DNA of 64,000 nucleotides from Saccopteryx bilineata (Eukaryota; Chordata; Mammalia; Chiroptera; Emballonuridae): positions 50,210,113 through 50,274,112 of the forward strand of contig NC_089496.1 in assembly GCF_036850765.1 (NCBI RefSeq). Direction: 5' to 3'. Shown here piece by piece: positions 34,632-47,420 of the stretch. The notes beneath the pieces are model-generated. The model worked only from the letters and a program-made list of their open reading frames with translations. It made no database searches and was not told the origin of the DNA. A program made the translations under genes and the position numbers. The first letter of the stretch is position 1, and each line of letters begins with the position of its first letter.

Positions 34632-35018
34632 CTTTTTTTGTATTTTTCTGAAGCTGGAAATGGGGAGAGACAGTCAGACAGACTCCCGCATGCGCCTACC
34701 GGGATCCACCCGGCACGCCCACCAGGGGCGAAGCTCTGCCCACCAGGGGGTGATGCTCTGCCCCTCTGGGGCGTCGCTCTGCTGCAACCAGAGCCACTCT
34801 AGCATCCTGGGGCAGAGGCCAAGGAGCCATCCCCAGCGCCCGGGCCATCTTTGCTCCAATAGAGCCTTGACTGCGGGAGGGGAAGAGAGAGACAGAGAGG
34901 AAGGAGGGGGGGTGGAGAAGCAAATGGGCGCTTCTCCTATGTGCCCTGGCCGGGAATCAAACCCGGGTCCCCCGCACGCCAGGCCGACGCTCTACCGCTG
35001 AGCCAACCGGCCAGGGCC
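34632..35018 (-). mobile_element. Long composite bat SINE, copy 4
   Basis: Reverse orientation, poly-T and GTATTTTTCTGAAGC at left, GGCCAGGGCC at right, duplication GATTTCT (34625-34631, 35019-35025). Two tandem units, including CCACCAGGGGGTG at 34740-34752. Confidence 0.9.
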
Positions 35019-35025
35019 GATTTCT

Positions 35026-36320
35026 TCTTTTTTGTACGTGCTCATGACCAAAGCCGGCTTCAGGATGCAGTCTGCGCACTTGGTCACATGATCTGGGCCC
35101 ATCAGTGCCGTCGGCGTCTGGGAGAGGAATTGGGCACTGGGACCGAACAAGCGGGTGGAAGTGAACAACCCATTCAAAGGCTGCAGAGAAGTCCAGGGCT
35201 GCCTGGGGCGCTACTGATCTATTACTACATTTCAGCTGCTTCACATGGAGTCCTAGTGGGTCCTTTTGTTTTCATTAAAACTATCAGAATTCTTAGGCAA
35301 AGAGTAAATCTTTGTGTAAGCTTAGAAGCAGGTCCCCCAATCCAAGTCAAGTTTCTAGATGACTTCAATCTTGACCAACTATTGCTGTGATTTTTGATGA
35401 TGATTATTTTGAAGGGCTATCTCAATGTCCTTACATAGTTACACTCTTATTTAACCAAGTCATGGTGATAGAGAAAAGCAATATTTTCCTTAAAAAAAAC
35501 AACAACACCCATAACCACCATCCTAAATATCTAACTTGTCCGGGTTGGGGGCGGTGGACACAGACAGCCCTCTGTCCTCCACTCAGGCCCACCTTAATGC
35601 AGAGTGATTAGCCTTCTAGCTTAACAGGCTCCAGAGTAAGAGAGACCTGAAATCGAAAACCCCCTTAGACCTCTTAGAATAAATTACGTGGATTTGCTAA
35701 GTACACAGATGGGCCCTCAAAGGGAGATAACCACTTAACTATTGCTTTAGAAAGAGAGTCAATGAGGCCAATTACAAGTCTTATTTTACATTAGTGATTT
35801 TACACAGGTAAGAATAGCCACCTTGGGCCCTTCACAAGGTGTTGTTTTAAAACAAAAATCAAAAGGATTTGGGACCTGTTTACATTTCAAAGATAGAGCA
35901 GCGGAGTGTGGTGAGGAGCCCGCCAGGCCAGGAGTCAGAAGGCCCGATTCTCCCAACTCCTGAGTCAGTCGGCAGGTCTGGGCGTCCCAGAACCGGTCAT
36001 CTTCGAAAGGCAGAGGAAAATATCCGTCCTGCATTCTTCCTGCCACATTTTTCCTTCTAGTTCAATGTGGCATTTTTTTTTTTTTTTGAGTTCCAAGTGC
36101 AATAGAGGATATAAAATCCCCCTTTGAAAATGATCAATTCTAACAAAAAAAGTATTTTGGAAGGTTTACGTAGGTTTATTGAGTCTATAACATTTAGGTG
36201 ACCATTTTGACATTAAATCATGTCTCATGCTCCTCTTTCCCCTCCTCATCTCAGCTTTCCTGAGGTATAAAGGTATACATAAAATATGAGAAAGGGAAGG
36301 AAACGGACCTTTCTTGATGA
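35026..36320. other. Intergenic, no gene recognised
   Basis: Unique-looking sequence. A few polypyrimidine and poly-A runs but no supported gene or recognised repeat. Confidence 0.5.
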
Positions 36321-36329
36321 CTGGCGGTA

Positions 36330-36725
36330 GATGCTGTGGGAGCCAGCCTCCAGGCTGGCTCCCGGGGTACCTCCTCCTGCTACCCCACTCTCAGTGGTTC
36401 CCTCCCGTACTGTGTCGTGGTTTGGTCTCTGTGACCAACAGGACACAACCGAGGCGATGGTGTCACTCCCAAGATTCGGTGGTAAAACACTGAAGCTTTC
36501 TTGCCTCTGTGTCTCTGTCTCTCTCTCTTGCTGCTCTCACTACCCCTCCTTCTCTGGAAGAAGCAAGCTGCCGTGTCGTGGGCAGACTCACACAGAAGTC
36601 CACGCGGCGAGGAACTGAAGTCTCCTGCCAACCGCTCAGCTTAGAGGCAGAGCTTCCAACCCACGTCCAGCTTCGAGATGCTCGCAGTCATGCCCAACGA
36701 GACCTGTTCTCCAGGCCGCCCGTGG
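36330..36725 (+). repeat. Probable decayed LTR fragment (MaLR-like)
   Basis: Resembles an abundant old mammalian repeat: GTGACCAACAGGACAC, TCCACGCGGCGAGGAACTG, GTCTCCTGCCAACCGC. I cannot name the subfamily with certainty; no coding content. Confidence 0.35.
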
Positions 36726-36835
36726 GCAGAGTGCGGGTTTGGCCCCAGACCACCGCCATGCAGCAAATATCGCAATGAACTGATTCACATGGATGTTTTT
36801 TGGTTTCCCAGAATATATAAAAAAGTTATGTTTAC

Positions 36836-37050
36836 ACTATACTGTAGTCTGTTAAGTGTGCAATAGCATTATGTCTGAAAAAAAAATGTATATATCTTCA
36901 TTAACAAATATTTTATTGCTTAAAAAAATGCTAATCATTGGCTGACCCTTCAGAGAGTTGTAAACTTTTTGCTGCTGGAGGATCTTACCTTCAATTTGTG
37001 AAAAGCACAGTAAGGCAAAGCACAGTACAATGAGGTTTGCCTGTACATAC
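36836..37050 (+). mobile_element. Tigger1-like DNA transposon fragment (internally deleted)
   Basis: CAATAGCATTATGTCTGAAA, TTTTATTGCTTAAAAAAATG and TTGTAAACTTTTTGCTGCTGG follow Tigger1, then it jumps to the terminal part CAATTTGTGAAAAGC and ends GAGGTTTGCCTGTA. The transposase region is missing. Confidence 0.75.
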
Positions 37051-37439
37051 TGATCTGGGTAGTGCTTACATGGGTGTGTAACCATGTAAAATTACTTGAG
37101 GAATACGCATATGATTTATGCACTGTACTATATGTGTATTATACTTCCAAAGACAGTTTTAAGACATCATTTAAAGGCAGGTTTTGCTAATACAGTGAGT
37201 CTACCAACTGGGATCCAGAGTTCCCTTCTATAACCAACAGTAGGTATTAAGAAATTGAGAAAGAGATATAAGTTTGTGTGAAGTGATAATATAATTTATT
37301 TATATGAATCAATCTTATGGATTAATAGGGCAATAAATACTCCAGCTAGACCACATTCACATTCTATATGCCCTCATATTATAACATAAAAATATAATAA
37401 TTAACAACGATAAACAATGCATAAACAAGAACATGAAGT

Positions 37440-37640
37440 TAGAAAACCTGGCTCTCTTTCTTGCTAGCCATGGATCTTTTGTGGCTAATTAACCTCTCTG
37501 AACTTTCGTTGTCTTACCTGTACAATGAAGATAGTAAGACTTATCTCAGAGAGTTTTAGCGATGAGTGAAATTATATAATTTAAAGTCTCTGCCTTCTAA
37601 TTGATGCTCAATAAGTTGTAACCATTAATAATGACAATAA
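37440..37640 (+). repeat. MIR
   Basis: TTAACCTCTCTGAACTTTCG, CCTGTACAATGAAGATAG, ATGCTCAATAAGTTGT in MIR order. Confidence 0.75.
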
Positions 37641-37762
37641 TTGTTATATCACTTAGAAGATAATTATGGCTTATGCTATTTTTATTATACATACAATATT
37701 TTCCAGTATCTAAAATATTTTATTACCCTCCATTGTGGTTTTATAGATACTCTTTATAGTAT

Positions 37763-38310
37763 CTACAGAAGTCCCTCCTTCTCCATGTGGAATATGTTCC
37801 GAGACCCCCAGTGGATGACTAAAACCATGGACAGTATCAAACCCTGTATATATGATGTTTATTTCCATAGACACATGCCTATGATCAAGTTTAATCTATA
37901 AACTAGTCACGGTAAAAGATTAACAACAATAACTAACAATAAAGCAGAACAATTATAACAATATACTGTAACAAAAATTATATAAATGTAGTAGCTCTCT
38001 CTCAAAATATCTTAATGTACAGTCACTTAAAGGAAGTGCTTTCCGACTTTTATTTGGCACGTCTGAGTTGCCAGCCTCAGTACTCTGGCGTTCTGGGACC
38101 ACTAGGAAGTAAAATAAGCGCTATGTGAACACAGCACTCAGCTACCTTGACTGTCGATTTGATAACCGAGGGCTAAGTTCCTAAGGGGCCTGCGGTGTAC
38201 ATGGCATCAAGATGCTGGGCGGATGAGTCACATTCCACACTGGTTGGAGCGGGTTGGTGTGAGATTTCATCATGCCACTGGGAATGGCCCAGGGCAGACC
38301 GCTATCTATG
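37763..38310 (+). mobile_element. Tigger-type (pogo/mariner) DNA transposon remnant
   Basis: Starts CAGAAGTCCCTCCTTCTCC, then GAGACCCCCAGTGGATGAC, ATCAAGTTTAATCTATAAAC, TAACAACAATAACTAAC and CTCAAAATATCTTAATGTAC, words typical of old Tigger-related copies. Not coding. Confidence 0.6.
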
Positions 38311-41290
38311 CACTGAAGCCCAACAGCTGTGCTTCAGAAGGCACTTCTGACATCACGAGTCCCCCCTATCTTTTATTTAACATTTCCTAGGACAACCCTC
38401 TCTTAGAACATTCAAGGTCACGCTAACTGGCGCTCCTAAGAGCCTGGCTGCCCAGGGGCTGAAACCGCAGGAGCCCCTCCGAGGAAGTGGGGCTCTAGAG
38501 GAAGGACAGTCTTGGGTTGAGAACATCTCCAGACAGTCAAGGGGCCCAACAGCAGCCAATGCATCAAAGAAAAGGTGGTTGGATTTGCGATGAAGGAGCT
38601 ACGAGGTGGCATCTGGGAGGACCGTCTGTGAGAGTGGTCGGGGCTGCGGCCAGACCGGAGATGCGGCGGGATGCTGGGTGGGCGGCGAGCCAGTGGGAGC
38701 AGTGGGAGCAGTGGCGTGAACGCCCCTGAGCACCGGGTTCACCCCGAACGCGGTCCTGCTCGCGAGGCAGGTGAGGCAGCTGGTAGGATGGTCCGAAGGC
38801 AGAGAGCCGCGCTGACGCCCTGAAGCTCCATGGTGATGCCGTCCCAAGGGGTCCCTGCAGCCAGGCTACTTTACGGTGACAGCCTGTGAGCCTGGGTAAC
38901 TCTCCCTCCCCGGTCAGGTCCACGCAGCCCGCCCTTTGCTAAGCACCGCGCAGTGCCGCGGAAGCTCCAGCACATGGGAATTCTGTTCCTTCATAGCGAC
39001 AATCCGGTCCCTCCCACGTGGAGCGGGGTCCCTTTCTTCCTGCCTGCGCCACGGCCAGCCCTGTGGGTGTCCCGGTTGTGCCACTAGTTCAACAGAGGCT
39101 TGGTCTCGCGGCGCACGGTGAGGTGGGCGGGAAAGGAAGCGGTCACAGCAAGGCCACGTGTCCCACAGGATGGGGGACGTGGTGTGGGAGCGTCGCTTGG
39201 GAAGGCTTCCTAGAGAAGGTCTGGAAGAATGCAGTTTACAACCCAGTGACAAGATGCAGCCGGCTAGTTGATAGAACAGGAGTTTCTTTGTCAGGTGAGA
39301 GAGAGAGAGAGAGGGAGTGAAGGGGACACGGTGCTTGTACCCCACCTCGCATTCTCGGCACTATCGGAGACACCGGGCGCATCTTTGCTTTACCATTTAA
39401 TGAGAAGATAAAAAGCATGCTTGTGCCTATGCGGCCACAGTGGAGCCATTTCCAGCATGGTCAGGAACTCTCCAAGCAGGGAAACAAGTGACTCAGATCA
39501 CATTCACCGTCATGCGGTCACGATGGGCTCGGGTCAGGAGCGGCCTGCGGAGAGAGATGTGGCTCGCCCAAAAAAGCCAACGGGTGGAACGAAGGAGAGG
39601 CAGACGCCCAGTGGAAAGCCAGGCCACCCCTCTGTGAGAGCCCAGGATGGGGCGAGACGTCATCCCCAGCAGAGCCTGTTGCCCTCAAGGTCTGGGGCTG
39701 GACGACCCCTCCAGGGCAGGAGAGCAAGGTGCTGTGTGGATGTCTTCTCTAATCTGTTCTGATGACAGGCCTGCTGACCTTCCATGGCACACAAACTCTT
39801 TAAGGGAAGAACGTTATAAAGTGCAGAAGCCTAAACAGCCCAGTTCCCAGGACTAGCAGACCATGGCCAGCCTTCACCTTGAATCTTTCATCCTGCTCAG
39901 TTTCCCATTAACGCCAGACAAGGTATTAAGAAGGTCAGGGTGTTGAACCAGAGACAGTGCGCTTGTTCTTCTTTATGGGCCCATCTTTGCAACATAATTA
40001 AAAGCCTCCCTCCACCACTTCATCTGCAGCCGAAGAGGCCAAAAGGAAGTCTAAAAGGGATTTCCCGTGGGCATCGTGTGGCCCGGAGAGGGGCACTCAC
40101 GGTATCAGCGTGAAGCTACCTGAACCCAGTCCCCTTCCGACAGCACGTCAGGGGCAGAGCCTCCGTTATAAGACCTGACAAGCGTATGTTCTAGAGGAAG
40201 CGGCGGGGAAGCCCTCCGCTCATATGACTAATTAGACGGACGGCATGCTGGGTTTTGCTCTTTTTTGATGCAGGTCCTGGTCCTAATTGTCAGTTTGCTC
40301 CTCGGAAAAGTAAGGTTGGGTTCAAATGCTCCGTGCCCTGCTTTCTTTCAGCATTCCTGACCTGAGGCTGATGCGGGGTGACAGGGGACAGACGGGAAAG
40401 AGACCCCTTGTTGCACCCAGAGCAAACCTTTTCAAGTTCCCCACCCGGGAGGCTGGACCGGTAGGAGCAGCTCCTAAGGGCCGAGTTTCACACGGCTCGG
40501 CTCGCAGCAGCTGGACTTCTGCAGGGGAGAGCGCTGGCCTCTCTCTGTGATGGGCAGCTATGCCCCCGCGAGGAGACAGCGATGCTGATTGGCTGAGTCG
40601 GCCTGGGTAATTCTCCAAAGGCCAAGGCGGCTATTGGCACAGGCACGGCAGTGTGTTAACGGGGACAACGCTGGGTGATGGGGTGTATGAGATTGACTGC
40701 AAGAACGGTTGCAATTCTTTCCCCCTCCTACGGCCCTGCCCTTTGCAAAGTTCCTCAAATCAAGAGGTGGGCTCTGTTGCCCCACCCTAAGTCTGGGCTC
40801 CTTCCGACTAACTGCACGCCATGGAAGTGAGTGTATGTCAGTTGTGAGCCCAGGTCGCCAGAGGCCTGAGCACTTGGACTCTTGAGACAATCCCATGAGC
40901 TCAGGTGGAAGGATGATCCCATGAGCAAGGGTGAAGCATCTCAGTGGAGGCCATTCGAGATCATTCTGCACCAGATGACCCGCCACCTGAGTGTAAGGCA
41001 CTCGCGGACCCAGCCGTGTCGAGGTCCGCCCAGCCTGACTCAGACGAGAAGTATAGCTCCGTGGACTTATGAGGGTGAAAAAAATGCTCATTAAGTGATT
41101 AAACTTTGGGGTGTGCGTTACTTCAAGTCCTCTGAGGAGCGGGTGCCACGATGGAACTTAGATGTCCAAGGGATTTACTGGATGAAGCATTGTTGAAGAA
41201 CAAAGAGCAGGCGGACAGAGAAGGTGGGGAGAGACTTCAGACTCAGACACAAGTCTGACCTTTATGGAAGACGGGGGGCAGGAAGGATCG
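38311..41290. other. Intergenic, no gene recognised
   Basis: Moderately GC-rich unique sequence with scattered CpG. Short GA run near 39298-39312. Several frames of 100-180 codons exist on both strands but none shows homology or splice structure I recognise. Confidence 0.5.
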
Positions 41291-41301
41291 AATAGGTAGA
41301 G

Positions 41302-41667
41302 CAGGGGTCCCCAAACTTTTTACACAGGGGGCCAGTTCACTGTCCCTCAGACCGTTGGAGGGCCGGACTATAAAAAAAAACCTATGAACAAATCCCTATG
41401 CACACCGCACATATCTTATTTTAAAGTAAAAAACCAAAATGGGAACAAATACAATATTTAAAATAAAGAACAAGTAAATTTAAATCAACAAACTGACCAG
41501 TATTTCAATGGGAACTATGGGCCTGCTTTTGGCTAATGAGATGGTCAATGTGCTCCTCTCACTGACCACCAATGAAAGAGGTGCACCTTCCGGAAGGGTG
41601 ACGGGGGCCGGATAAATGGCCTCAGGGGGCCACATGTGGCCCGCTGGCTGTTGTTTGGGGACCCCTG
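41302..41667 (-). mobile_element. Non-autonomous hAT DNA transposon, full copy (opposite orientation)
   Basis: 366 bp, same family as 5542-5875 but reversed: begins CAGGGGTCCCCAAACTTTTT and ends GTTTGGGGACCCCTG. Perfect 8-bp duplication AGGTAGAG (41294-41301, 41668-41675). Confidence 0.92.
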
Positions 41668-42086
41668 AGGTAGAGTCTCACACTGCAGCACAGGGCAAGG
41701 AAGTTCCTGCCAGCCTGATGGGGAGTCTTTGAGCCAAAGTCCTTGTGAAAGGAACCCCACATATCACAGAGGTAGGCCTGCCTTAGTACCCCCACAGTGG
41801 TCAGTCGGTGGAGGAGTGGCCTCGTTGACCTGCGGAGGGACCCAGAGGGCAGCAGCTGGGGCTACTGAGTGGTTACACTCCCCACAGCTGGCTACTGGAG
41901 TGGCATAGGTTGTTTTGTTACACAGCATTACTGGGGCAACAGATAACTCATATACATGGGGCAAATAGATTTCAGTGCCTCCCGAGACTTGTGTTGTGTC
42001 CTGAGCTTGACCTGTCTTCACCCTAAACATGTCTCTGTGACTAAAACTAGAGTGGAATCTCTTCCTTGAATAGCACCGAAGTTTTA

Positions 42087-42437
42087 TGTATTTATTTATT
42101 TTTTATAAAATAATAAATTTTTTTATATTTAAAAGTCAGAGAGAGGGGTAGATAGGGACAGACAGACAGGAACGGAGAGAGATGAGAAGCATCAATCATC
42201 AGTTTTTTGTTGTGACACCTTAGTTGTTCATTGATTGCTTTCTCATATGTGCCTTAACTGTGGGGCTACAGTACACCGAGTAACCCCTTGCTCAAGCCAG
42301 TGACCTTGGGCTCAAGCTGGTGAGCTTTTGCTCAAACCAGATGAGCCTATGCTCAAGCTGGCGACCTCAGGGTCTCGAACCTGGGTCCTCCGCATCCCAG
42401 TCCGACGCTCCATTCATGTGCCACCGCCTAGTCAGGC
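42087..42437 (-). mobile_element. Bat SINE with internal GCTCAAGC-type repeats
   Basis: Same family as 6674 and 11624. Near-identical flanks AGCACCGAAGTTTTA (42072-42086) and AGCATCAAAGTTTTA (42438-42452), diverged by two substitutions. Confidence 0.85.
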
Positions 42438-42829
42438 AGCATCAAAGTTTTAAAATGGTCTTTGCCAACTGCAGCACCTAAGCCTAGAATGTCTTGAGAA
42501 AAATGCAACAGACCCAACCCCCGAGGGGGCATTATTTTATTCATTTTTGCCCAAGGAGGTATCTCACAGCATCCTCCACGGCACGCCAGGAGGACACAGA
42601 GTCCTTGGCTAAAAGGCTTTTAATTACCTAGATTTGAAATTGGTTTCAGCCCGAGAGATAAAATTTATGGACTATTGTTGTTGATGGCAAATTCTTACAT
42701 AATAGGTGGCCTGGATTAGCGTCCCTCATTATTATTGTTTTTATAGAGCAATTTAATTACTAAGCATTTGTAATCACTGCTATTAATTAGTTTTTTATAG
42801 ATATCTTGGAAGAAGGTACAACCTCAGAT

Positions 42830-43130
42830 TCAATTAACATTTATGGAACTCCTTTATGTGCTAGGCACATTGCCAGGGACATATTTCATTGAATTCGCGC
42901 CAAAACAGGGGAGGTGCTTGCAATTCCATTTGTTTCAGTGACCGCACTGCAGGTAAATGAGACCACAGGCTCTAAGTGGGGTCCTCTGACTTCATCATTC
43001 ACGTACTCAACAAACATCTATCGAGCATCTACAGTGTTCTTGGGGCTACACTGCTTGATAGTAATACTAACACAGCTTCTGTTCTCAAACTGTCCACAGG
43101 TTAACTGGTAGGGGAGACACGTACCACGTT
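42830..43130 (+). repeat. L2 3'-end fragments
   Basis: 42830-42900 (ACATTTATGGAACTCC, TATGTGCTAGGCACATTG) and 42995-43130 (CAACAAACATCTATCGAGC, then GCTTCTGTTCTCAAAC and GGTAGGGGAGACA) resemble the old LINE2 end. Confidence 0.55.
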
Positions 43131-43201
43131 TGCATACACTCAGTGACATGCATGTTATGACTGAGAGAGGCACAAGGCACTAGAGACACGGTAATGGCAT
43201 C

Positions 43202-43617
43202 TGTTATGGGCTGAACTGTACCCACCCAAAATTCATATGTTCAAGTCCTATCATTATATAGTTCAAGTAACTATCACTACTTCAGATGCAACCATATTTA
43301 GAGTTAGGGCCTTCAAAGAGATCACTGAGGCAAAATAAAGTCATATGGTTGGGTCCTGACCCCAAATGACTTGCGTCTTTATAAGGAGAGAGGACTGGGC
43401 ACAGACCTGGGCACACACACAGGGAAGACCGCACGAGGACGTGGCGGGAAGGCAGCCGTTGGCGAGCCAGGGAGAGAGGCCTCAGGAGAAACCCAATTTG
43501 CCAGCACCTTGATCTTGAACTTCTGGCCTTCAGCATTGTAAGCGAATACATCTGTTGCTTAAGCCAGCCTGCTTGGGATACTGTATTTAGCTGTGGCAGC
43601 CCTAGCAGCCTAATACA
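43202..43617 (+). mobile_element. MLT1-type solo LTR (MaLR/ERVL family)
   Basis: About 416 bp from TGTTATGGGCTGAACTGTA to the canonical end AATACA. Contains AAAATTCATATGTTCAAGTC, CCTTCAAAGAGATCA, TCTTTATAAGGAGAGAGG, GAGAGAGGCCTCAGGAGAAAC and TGATCTTGAACTTCTGGCC. Ancient and without coding sequence or internal region. Confidence 0.85.
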
Positions 43618-43719
43618 GCGCCCAACCCTCCCGGCTGGGGTGGGAGCAAGCCCTCGCAGGAGCGTGTCCGAGAGGCAGCAGGTCGCAGTGGAGCGAACTT
43701 TGGACGGAGAACAGGAAAC

Positions 43720-43835
43720 AGGGCGTTGAGTCCCCACTTGGCTGTGGAGTCACTGGGTAGCCTGCAGCAAGTCACTCCCTCCCTCTGGCATCGGTTTTCT
43801 CATCTCTGAAATGAGGGGCTCAGCCTAGAGGAGTG
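43720..43835 (+). repeat. MIR fragment
   Basis: CCCACTTGGCTGTGGAGTCAC, CAAGTCACTCCCTCC, TTTTCTCATCTCTGAAATGAG. Confidence 0.7.
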
Positions 43836-44108
43836 ACAATGCGCTGAAAAGGGGGAACTCAGACACACTGGGGAACACTACGCCATGCTTCCTCTCGGGG
43901 ATCCAGGACACAGAGCTGCATGTCGTAGGTTCTGAGAGGTCCTGCAGGAAGACGTGTTCTATGTAGAATTCACCCAACAAATTTAGCCACAAAACTCCAT
44001 TTCCACTGCGCACTTATGAGTCCTAAAGCTCCGAAGATCCCACTTGGGGCCACATAGGCCCAAGTGCCTTATCTCTTTATTTTTCAACTTCAATACTTAG
44101 TGACTTAA

Positions 44109-44148
44109 TACATACATACATACATACATAAACAAACAAACAAACACA
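44109..44148. repeat. (CATA)n-(AAAC)n compound microsatellite
   Basis: Tetranucleotide run ATAC followed by AAAC units. Confidence 0.9.
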
Positions 44149-44566
44149 GACAAAACATGTTGAAAATCCCAAGTATAAAAATCTTCAGAGACTAAGGGTT
44201 AGACCTGCAACTTAAATAAACCACTGAGCCAGAGAGGTGGTTCTCACACCAGACAAGTGGAAAAGGGATGCATTTATCAGGTTTATGTTCTCCTGCTTGG
44301 TACTATTTAAACCTACTTTTTTTTTTCTTATCCTATTTCTTTAGCAAAAAGTAACTGGGCAATATTGAATAATAGAGGTGATAGTGGGAACTGTTGGCTT
44401 GCCTTTGACTTTAATACAAACGCTAGAGTGTTTCACTATTAATTTGATGTTGGCTCTTGATCTGAGAAGGCTGCTCTTATCTATGTTAAGGAAAGACCTT
44501 TTCATTTCCAGTTTTTAAAGAGTTTTTAGCATGAAGGGCTATTAACGTTTAACAAAACCCTTTTTC

Positions 44567-44942
44567 GGCCCTGGCCGGTTGGCTCAGTGGTAGAGCGTCG
44601 GCCTGGTGTGCAGAAGTCCCGGGTTCTATTCCTGGCCAGGGCACAGCACACAGGAGAGGCGCCCATCTGCTTCTCCACCCCTCCCCCTCTCCTTCCTCTC
44701 TGTCTCTCTCTTCCCTCCCGCAGCTGGGGCTCCATTGGAGCAAAGTTGGCCTAGGTGCTGAGGATGGCTCTGTGGCCTCTGCCTCAGGCACTGGAATGGC
44801 TCTGGTTGCAGCACAGTGATGCCCCAGATGGGCAGAGCATCACCCCCTGGTGGGCGTGCCGGGTGGATCCCGGTCGGGCGCATGCGGGGGAGTCTGTCTG
44901 CCTGTCTCCCCGTTTCCAACTTCAGAAAAATACAAAAAAAAA
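44567..44942 (+). mobile_element. Long composite bat SINE, copy 5
   Basis: GGCCCTGGCCGGTTGGCTC head, poly-A tail at 44930-44942, imperfect flanks (AAACCCTTTTT / AAAACCTTTTTT). One CTCF-like core in reverse, CACCCCCTGGTGG at 44841-44853. Confidence 0.9.
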
Positions 44943-44999
44943 CCTTTTTTGCTTCTATGGGAGTAATCATATTATCTTTTGGCTCTGAATTATTAATGT

Positions 45000-45960
45000 A
45001 ATAAATTACATTAATTGATAAAAAGTACCCTTACATTCTTAGGATAATCATAGTTTGGTCATGATATAGTATGATGTGTTAATTAGTTTTAGAATGTCAG
45101 CTGAATATAATTACTGACTTTCAGCTGACTGTAATTAGATGCATGTATTACAAAACACTTAAAACAAGACAGATTTGTGCTATTGATTATTTCACCAAAT
45201 TATGCTCAACTCTGGTTCAAGGTGATACCTGTCTACTGTTAATGTCCCGAATATAAGCAATGCATGCATGGAATTTGACAAAACATGCACAATGTCCAGG
45301 GCGGGTCTTCTAATGCAAATTCTGTCATGCAAATCTCAGTTTATATATTTATACATTAGTTGGAGGAACAACTAATATTACAAAAAGAGTTGTTTTTTAA
45401 GGTCAGATTATATAATGAGACAGTGGAAAAGGAATTTTTAAAAAGATCTGTTAGCAATTACCTTTTACAAATTCACTTTTATTAACCACTTAATAAAATA
45501 TTTATATGTTAAAATTTCTTTCCTGATATACATTTACAGCTCTAGCTGTGAAAAGATCACATCTGATCTCTATTAACAAATGCACTTACCTGTTTCTTGT
45601 CACAAGATACGAGCTAAAAAGTGTGGTATCTTATCTAAACTTTTTCTCAGATTGACTCTTAGAACATGTTAACAATAGAGCTGGACTAATTATTATGATA
45701 AAGTTAAGTGGAAAAATTATGAGGACTGATGTTCTATGTCTCTTATCTTAATGTAAAACAAAGAAAATAAGACACCACAGAAAATGGCATTGGCTAATTA
45801 ATTTGACAGTTAACCACTTTATTGCATATGTATTATTGATTTAAATGCTTATTCAAATCTGAGATGCACATCAATGGTGGACTATTAAAATGTATGCTCA
45901 TTTCAGCAATGTTTGCCAACCAGACTTTAAAAAGCTTCTGAAAAACACATACATTAAGTT
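45000..45960. promoter_or_regulatory. Candidate conserved developmental element, POU, E-box and homeodomain rich
   Basis: About 1 kb of AT-rich, repeat-free sequence. Two perfect octamers ATGCAAAT at 45313-45320 and 45327-45334; a duplicated module with TCAGCTGA at 45097-45104 and 45121-45128, each followed by TAATTA-type words; TTAATTAG near 45079; palindromic TGCATGCA near 45261; TTGACAG next to TTAACC near 45803. Motifs are seen; enhancer function and conservation are inferred. Confidence 0.4.
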
Positions 45961-46339
45961 CAGTAACATTGTTAGCCTGCCTCTTAATTTCTCTTACAAC
46001 TATAGTAATCACCATGTTGCTCAGCCTGTGTAAGAGTTGAAGCTATGGAAAAATACATGCATGGTTTCTCCAATCCCAGGAATTCTTGGATATGTATTTC
46101 TGACTTAATTTTTTTTTCTGACTGAGACGAAGAATAACTTACTGTTAGTTTTCTTGTATCGCTTATTTCACCTTACTTTCTTAGAAAAACAGAGCTATTT
46201 TTGGAAAGAATAAAATTCTTGATGAACACTTTTAACTTGAGTTGAACCAGATGACATGTTATTCAATTTCCAGATAGATGAGTTGTAATTGACCTCCTCT
46301 GGAGATAGCAACGTTATTTTCTTGGGGGGGGAGGATTGG

Positions 46340-46560
46340 GAAGCAGTTTGACCTAAACCAACATCTATTTCAAGAGATTAGGAAAAGAACATCAAAATGA
46401 ACTCAAATAAATAGAAGGAAAGAAATAAATATAAAACCAGAAATTAATAAAATAGGAAGCACAGATACAATTGGTAGGATCAACAAAACCAAAAGCTTAG
46501 TCTTTGAAAAGACTACTAAAAGTGAACAAGAAATCAATTGGCTACACTGATCAAGAAAAA
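46340..46560 (+). mobile_element. L1 ORF2 fragment
   Basis: Decayed L1 ORF2 segment: GGAAAGAAATAAATATAAAACC, ACCAAAAGCTTAGTCTTTG and ACTGATCAAGAAAAAC. Frame broken. Confidence 0.8.
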
Positions 46561-46564
46561 CAAG

Positions 46565-47420
46565 CGTGGTCTCCCTAACCTCTTCATTTTAAGAATACAA
46601 TTTTCTCTCTTAAAAACTCCTTTGACTAGAGCACACAAGTTCTTAAAGGTAGGTTGTTTTTTTTGTTTGTTTGTTTTTGTTTTTTGGTTAGCATTACATT
46701 CAGGGTTAATTTCTAATGCCCTTATGATTTCTTCTTTGCTCTACAGATTATTCAGGAGTAGATCTCTTTCCAAATATGTGGATATTTTCTAATCCTTAGG
46801 TTTATTTCCTTGTGATCATCATTTCAATCACTTGAAATCTAATGAGACTTTTTTATGGTATAGTAGCTGTCCCTGTTGTTTAACATTCCGGTTGTGTTTG
46901 AAAGGCATGTACTTGGCCATGTGCTGCACACGGCGGTTGGTTCCAGTTCACAGACATGCTGTTCCTGTTTTCTCTGTGCTCTGGATCTTGCTCTATAAGG
47001 ATATGGAAGATTCCAACAACATGATTACAAATAACTATCAGTTTCTGAGAAAGATGACTGTAGATTTGTCTATTTCTTTTTTAGCCCTGTCAAAATCTGT
47101 CTTTATATATTTCGAGGTCATATTTCTAAATGTAAACACATTGGTACAAGAAAACTTGTAACGTGATACAGTATCTTTTTAATCATCTTAAATCTACTTA
47201 GTTTAATATTAATATAGCCACACCAGCTTTCACTTGATTGTTGTTTTCACAGGCTACTTATAAATATTATATATAATATATATAGTTATTTCTCGCTTTC
47301 TACCTTCTTGTTCCTTATGTTTCAGGGGTGTATCTTATAAGCCACATAAGTGTTTTTCCCCTCAAACCTAGTCGGACAACCTTTGTTTATTAATTAGAAT
47401 AGTTCATTTATCTAATAAGA
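46565..47420 (-). mobile_element. L1 ORF2 fragment, opposite orientation
   Basis: Reverse L1: AGATTATTCAGGAGTAG, GTAGATTTGTCTATTTC, AATATTAATATAGCCACACC. Together with 46340-46560 it looks like a 5'-inverted or rearranged L1 pair. Confidence 0.75.
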
